A stretch of DNA of 64,000 nucleotides from Acidobacteriaceae bacterium. Its GTDB lineage: Bacteria; Acidobacteriota; Terriglobia; Terriglobales; Acidobacteriaceae. This document shows positions 61,598-64,000 of this stretch, one piece after another. Within the stretch, counting starts at the first letter, position 1. The number at the start of each line of letters is the position of its first letter. Where the stretch lies: positions 1 through 64,000 of the forward strand of contig JANYBT010000130.1 in the NCBI GenBank assembly GCA_025360645.1, in the 5' to 3' direction. A program made the position numbers and the translations under genes. The notes below the pieces were generated by a model that saw only the letters and a list, made by a program, of their open reading frames with translations, did no database searches and was not told the DNA's origin.

Positions 61598-62578
61598 CTA
61601 TGCCGCCAACGGCAGTGGCACAACCGGCTCTTCCTGTTGCTCGACAAAGCGGACTGGATCCAGCCCGCGATTCCAGGCGATGCACACCCGGTACATCTCC
61701 AACCGCTGCCGCAGAGCAGGAGTGGATCTTACCCAAAACCTCACCCCGTACCCCAACTGCCGCACCCACAACCAGGCCAGGCTCACTCGCCGACACCGGC
61801 GCGCACCCACGGCACCGTAGTGTTTGTAAAAGTAGCGGTAGCGGTTGCGGTACTTCTCAATCTCGAATCGCACCGGAAACCGGTTTACCGATTGTCCGCC
61901 CAGGTGGGTAATGCAGGCCGCGGGCGTGTACAGAATGGGATATCCTGCTTGCCACACTCGCCGGCACAGATCCACTTCCTCGAAGTGATAAAAAAACTGC
62001 TCGTCGAATCCGCCGAGACGATTCAGCACTTCGGCACGGAACAGCACACAGCAGCCCGACTGCCAGTCCACCGCGCGTTCCGTGTCTCCTTCCCATCCGG
62101 TGTAGGTGTCCGACACCCAGCGGTCTCCGAGATAGGCCAGCTTTCTCAAGTACAGCGCCGCCAGCCAGTAGCGCCCAATGGTCGGAAACGGTCGCGCCGA
62201 ACCCTGCAGCGACCCATCCGAATTTTCCACTCGGCATCCAAACGCCCCCGCCTCGGGATGCTTCCGCGCAAATTCCATCCACTTGTCGAGTGCCCCCGCA
62301 TGAATCACCGTGTCGGGATTGAGGATCAGAATGTACTCTCCCCGACTGGCCCCTATCCCTACGTTGTTGCCCCGCGCAAATCCCAGGTTGGCGTTGTTCT
62401 CGAGCACTCGCACTCGCGGATACTCGCGCTGAATGAACTCCCGCGAACCGTCGGTCGAGCCATTGTCGGAAACAATTACTTCAAAGTCCGCACGCTGGGT
62501 GGTGGTGTAAATCGAGCGCAGGCATTCCCCAATCACCTTGAGATCGTTCCAGCAGATAATCACAATCGAGAGCATCAT
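61598..62578 (-). CDS. GT2 glycosyltransferase, rhamnosyltransferase-like
   Basis: The 326-residue GT-A enzyme has SIVIICWNDLKVIGECLRSI, VIVSDNGSTDGSREFIQ, GYILILNPDT-like text (EYILILNPDTVIHAGALDKW) and DWQSGCCVLFRAEVLNRLGG. FFYHFEEVDLCRRVWQAGY holds the catalytic region. The pattern is that of WbbL-like rhamnosyltransferases. Two adjacent ATGs exist, the first with GGAG six bases upstream; the start overlaps the kinase stop by four bases. Confidence 0.92.
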   Translation of the reverse strand: MMLSIVIICWNDLKVIGECLRSIYTTTQRADFEVIVSDNGSTDGSREFIQREYPRVRVLENNANLGFARGNNVGIGASRGEYILILNPDTVIHAGALDKWMEFARKHPEAGAFGCRVENSDGSLQGSARPFPTIGRYWLAALYLRKLAYLGDRWVSDTYTGWEGDTERAVDWQSGCCVLFRAEVLNRLGGFDEQFFYHFEEVDLCRRVWQAGYPILYTPAACITHLGGQSVNRFPVRFEIEKYRNRYRYFYKHYGAVGARRCRRVSLAWLWVRQLGYGVRFWVRSTPALRQRLEMYRVCIAWNRGLDPVRFVEQQEEPVVPLPLAA

Positions 62579-63441
62579 CCCCGGCTCCTTTTTTTGGCTT
62601 CCGGCGGCCCGTAGTACTTGCTGTAGTAGTTCTGCTCCACCTCCCGCACCTCGTTGAACACGATGCCCAACACCCGAGCTGCATCCAGCGTCTCCAGCCC
62701 CTTCTGCAGAATCTTGCGCGGCGTCTTGCCTTCCCGCACCACCAGCAACAGACCGTCGGACTGCTTGGACCAGTGGTTCACATCGGCCAGTGGGGTCAGC
62801 GGCGGAGCATCAATCAGAATCCAATCGAAACAGTGGCTCAGCTGCTGCAGCAGATCGAGAAACCGCGGAGATTGCAGAATCGCCAGCGGATGCTCAGGAG
62901 TCTCTCCCGCCGGCAGCACCCACAGCTGCAAGTCTTCCGCCTTATACAGAAAAGAATGGATGGCTGCGTCCTGGTCAAACCACTCGCTGATCCCCGGTCG
63001 CCCCAGCAAACCCAAACGCTCCGCCAACGCCGGTTGGTGCAGGTCCCCCTCTAACAGCAACACTCTTTGACTGGTATGTCTGGCCAGACTGATGGCGAGA
63101 TTCGCCGACACCAGCGTCTTCCCTTCCTTCGGCACCGCACTGGTCACGACCACCAGCTTCACATTCTGCCGCTCTTGCAGATGCAGCATGCGGGCCTTCA
63201 ACAACCGGAATTTCTCCGCCCCCAGCGAGCTGCCTCCATCCAGCGCGGCCAGCCTGGCTTCGTCCCGCGAGCTCAGCGGGAAGCTGGCCACTTTCTCCCA
63301 CGCAATCTCCTCCCCGAAGATTTTCCCCTCCACCCCCGGCGCCACCACCGGGCCGGGCAGGAACCCACTTACATCCAAAACCGCAGACGAGACTCCTGCT
63401 TCCCGCTGCGATTCGCACATGGCATCGTAAACACGGCCCAT
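62575..63441 (-). CDS. BY-type tyrosine autokinase of exopolysaccharide synthesis
   Basis: The 288-residue protein is of the CpsD/CapB type, without membrane helices, so a separate Wzz-like partner is needed. The Walker A motif is VTSAVPKEGKTLVSANLAIS (about 100-118). The Walker A' motif reads VLLLEGDLHQP (127-137), where the family usually has DXD and Arg; here the first Asp is Glu and Arg is His. Walker B is WILIDAPPL. The C-terminal Tyr cluster NYYSKYYGPP is the autophosphorylation site. It controls chain length and export. It lies six bases after the ATPase gene. Confidence 0.93.
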   Translation of the reverse strand: MGRVYDAMCESQREAGVSSAVLDVSGFLPGPVVAPGVEGKIFGEEIAWEKVASFPLSSRDEARLAALDGGSSLGAEKFRLLKARMLHLQERQNVKLVVVTSAVPKEGKTLVSANLAISLARHTSQRVLLLEGDLHQPALAERLGLLGRPGISEWFDQDAAIHSFLYKAEDLQLWVLPAGETPEHPLAILQSPRFLDLLQQLSHCFDWILIDAPPLTPLADVNHWSKQSDGLLLVVREGKTPRKILQKGLETLDAARVLGIVFNEVREVEQNYYSKYYGPPEAKKRSRG

Positions 63442-63447
63442 CGCTTT

Positions 63448-64000
63448 TTACTCCGGCACCCGTCTCAGGCTCGACTGCCTGGCTCGTGCGATCTGGTCCA
63501 AGCTCTCAAGCAATTGCAACAGCGACCTTGCCACCGAAGACGATTCCACCCCTTCGGCCTCTCTGCTCGACGCAGGCTTCGCCACCTCGTTCAGGTGAAG
63601 GTCAACCAGGTGAAGATCAGTCGCAATCTCTTCCACAATCTTCGGGGGCACGCTCTGCAACCGCTGCGAATAGGCGGCGATCAGCGAGTTTTCGCAAATT
63701 GTGTTGATCAAACGCGGCGTCCCTTTGGCAAACCGGTGCACCGCCTGCATGGTCGCGTCCGGAAAAATATCCGTCTTCTGCGAAGACGCGCCCGCCCGTT
63801 CCAACCGCTGCAGGATGTACCCCCTGGTCTGCTCCTCTTCGAGCGGCTCCAGGCGGCAGCGGAACGCAATGCGTTGCTTCAGTTGCCTCAGGTTCGCCGA
63901 GTCCAGCTTCTGTTCCAGTTCGGGTTGGCCGGCCAGCACAATCTGCAACAATTTCTGGTGCGTGGTTTCCAGATTGGTCAGCAGACGGATTTCTTCCAGC
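63448..64000 (-). CDS. ExeA-like AAA ATPase, 3' part (runs off the window)
   Basis: The visible C-terminal 183 residues begin LEEIRLLTNLETTHQKLLQI, which is the end of the ATPase core in ExeA/GspA-like and exosortase-associated ATPases. VLAGQPELEQKLDSANLRQL, then RIAFRCRLEPLEEEQTRGYI, follow, and FAKGTPRLINTICENSL is the sensor-2 region. The Walker motifs lie beyond the right edge. A variable tail rich in Ser/Glu/Arg ends the protein. It is next to the tyrosine kinase, as in known exosortase-type loci. Confidence 0.92.
   Translation of the reverse strand, partial: LEEIRLLTNLETTHQKLLQIVLAGQPELEQKLDSANLRQLKQRIAFRCRLEPLEEEQTRGYILQRLERAGASSQKTDIFPDATMQAVHRFAKGTPRLINTICENSLIAAYSQRLQSVPPKIVEEIATDLHLVDLHLNEVAKPASSREAEGVESSSVARSLLQLLESLDQIARARQSSLRRVPE

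Noticed and set aside
46485-64000. Long plus-strand ORFs opposite the exopolysaccharide genes
   Set aside because: They are rich in Arg, His and Gln, have no domain motifs, and each lies opposite a recognisable gene.

Overview
The window most likely comes from an Acidobacteriota chromosome of the Terriglobia type. This is an inference from gene content, not from a marker gene. It carries an Oar-like TonB-dependent receptor with an N-terminal carboxypeptidase-regulatory domain, a Tat-exported CRTAC (FG-GAP plus ASPIC/UnbV) protein, many exported TPR proteins, a PEP-CTERM protein, and an exopolysaccharide locus of the exosortase-associated kind. No IS element, prophage or CRISPR array was seen.

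Layout. (1) 1-6400 is mixed: a secreted PQQ-like beta-propeller gene (-) behind an (AG)15 tract that looks like a translational on/off switch, a cytochrome P460 gene (+), an orphan PEP-CTERM protein (-), tRNA-Ala(CGC), a small unknown ORF and a TPR protein. (2) 6500-26300 is a nucleoside-use island: the Tat-exported CRTAC/TPR fusion, three exported nucleoside hydrolases, a TPR protein with a carboxypeptidase-regulatory domain, an AzgA-type purine permease, the Oar-like receptor, a GRP/ureide-permease-like transporter, deoC, a bipartite ALDH16-type aldehyde dehydrogenase and ribokinase. Hydrolysis outside the cytoplasm would give base and ribose, which are imported and metabolised. Ribokinase lies between two inverted 53-bp copies of a trpF-like segment. 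(3) 26400-34200 holds a five-gene minus-strand operon: 5-heme lipoprotein cytochrome, TPR protein, outer-membrane barrel, 15-heme cytochrome, monoheme cytochrome. It resembles porin-cytochrome electron conduits. A 671-nt regulatory gap with two diverged AT-rich tandem units separates it from a divergent monoheme cytochrome gene.

(4) 34300-40900 is thiol metabolism and housekeeping: cysK-cysE, a YkgJ-type Cys-cluster protein overlapping an M48 protease gene, egtB-egtD for ergothioneine, and a secreted HNH-like protein. (5) 40900-64000 is an exopolysaccharide locus, all on the minus strand and running in from beyond the right edge: ExeA-like ATPase, tyrosine kinase, glycosyltransferases, epimerase, priming sugar transferase, a WbpB/WbpD/WbpE-like trio for a diacetamido uronic acid, Wzx-like flippase, deacetylase, Wzy/ligase-like protein, GNAT protein and beta-helix protein. 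It ends in a block of asparagine synthase, acyl carrier protein, AMP-forming ligase, SGNH-like lipoprotein and NAD-synthetase homologue, which may form an acyl or amide decoration. A sigma-54-like promoter lies before the beta-helix gene.

Most interesting signals: the (AG)15 switch, the porin-cytochrome operon, the inverted trpF fragments around ribokinase, the nucleoside island as a unit, and the ACP/ligase/amidotransferase/NadE block.
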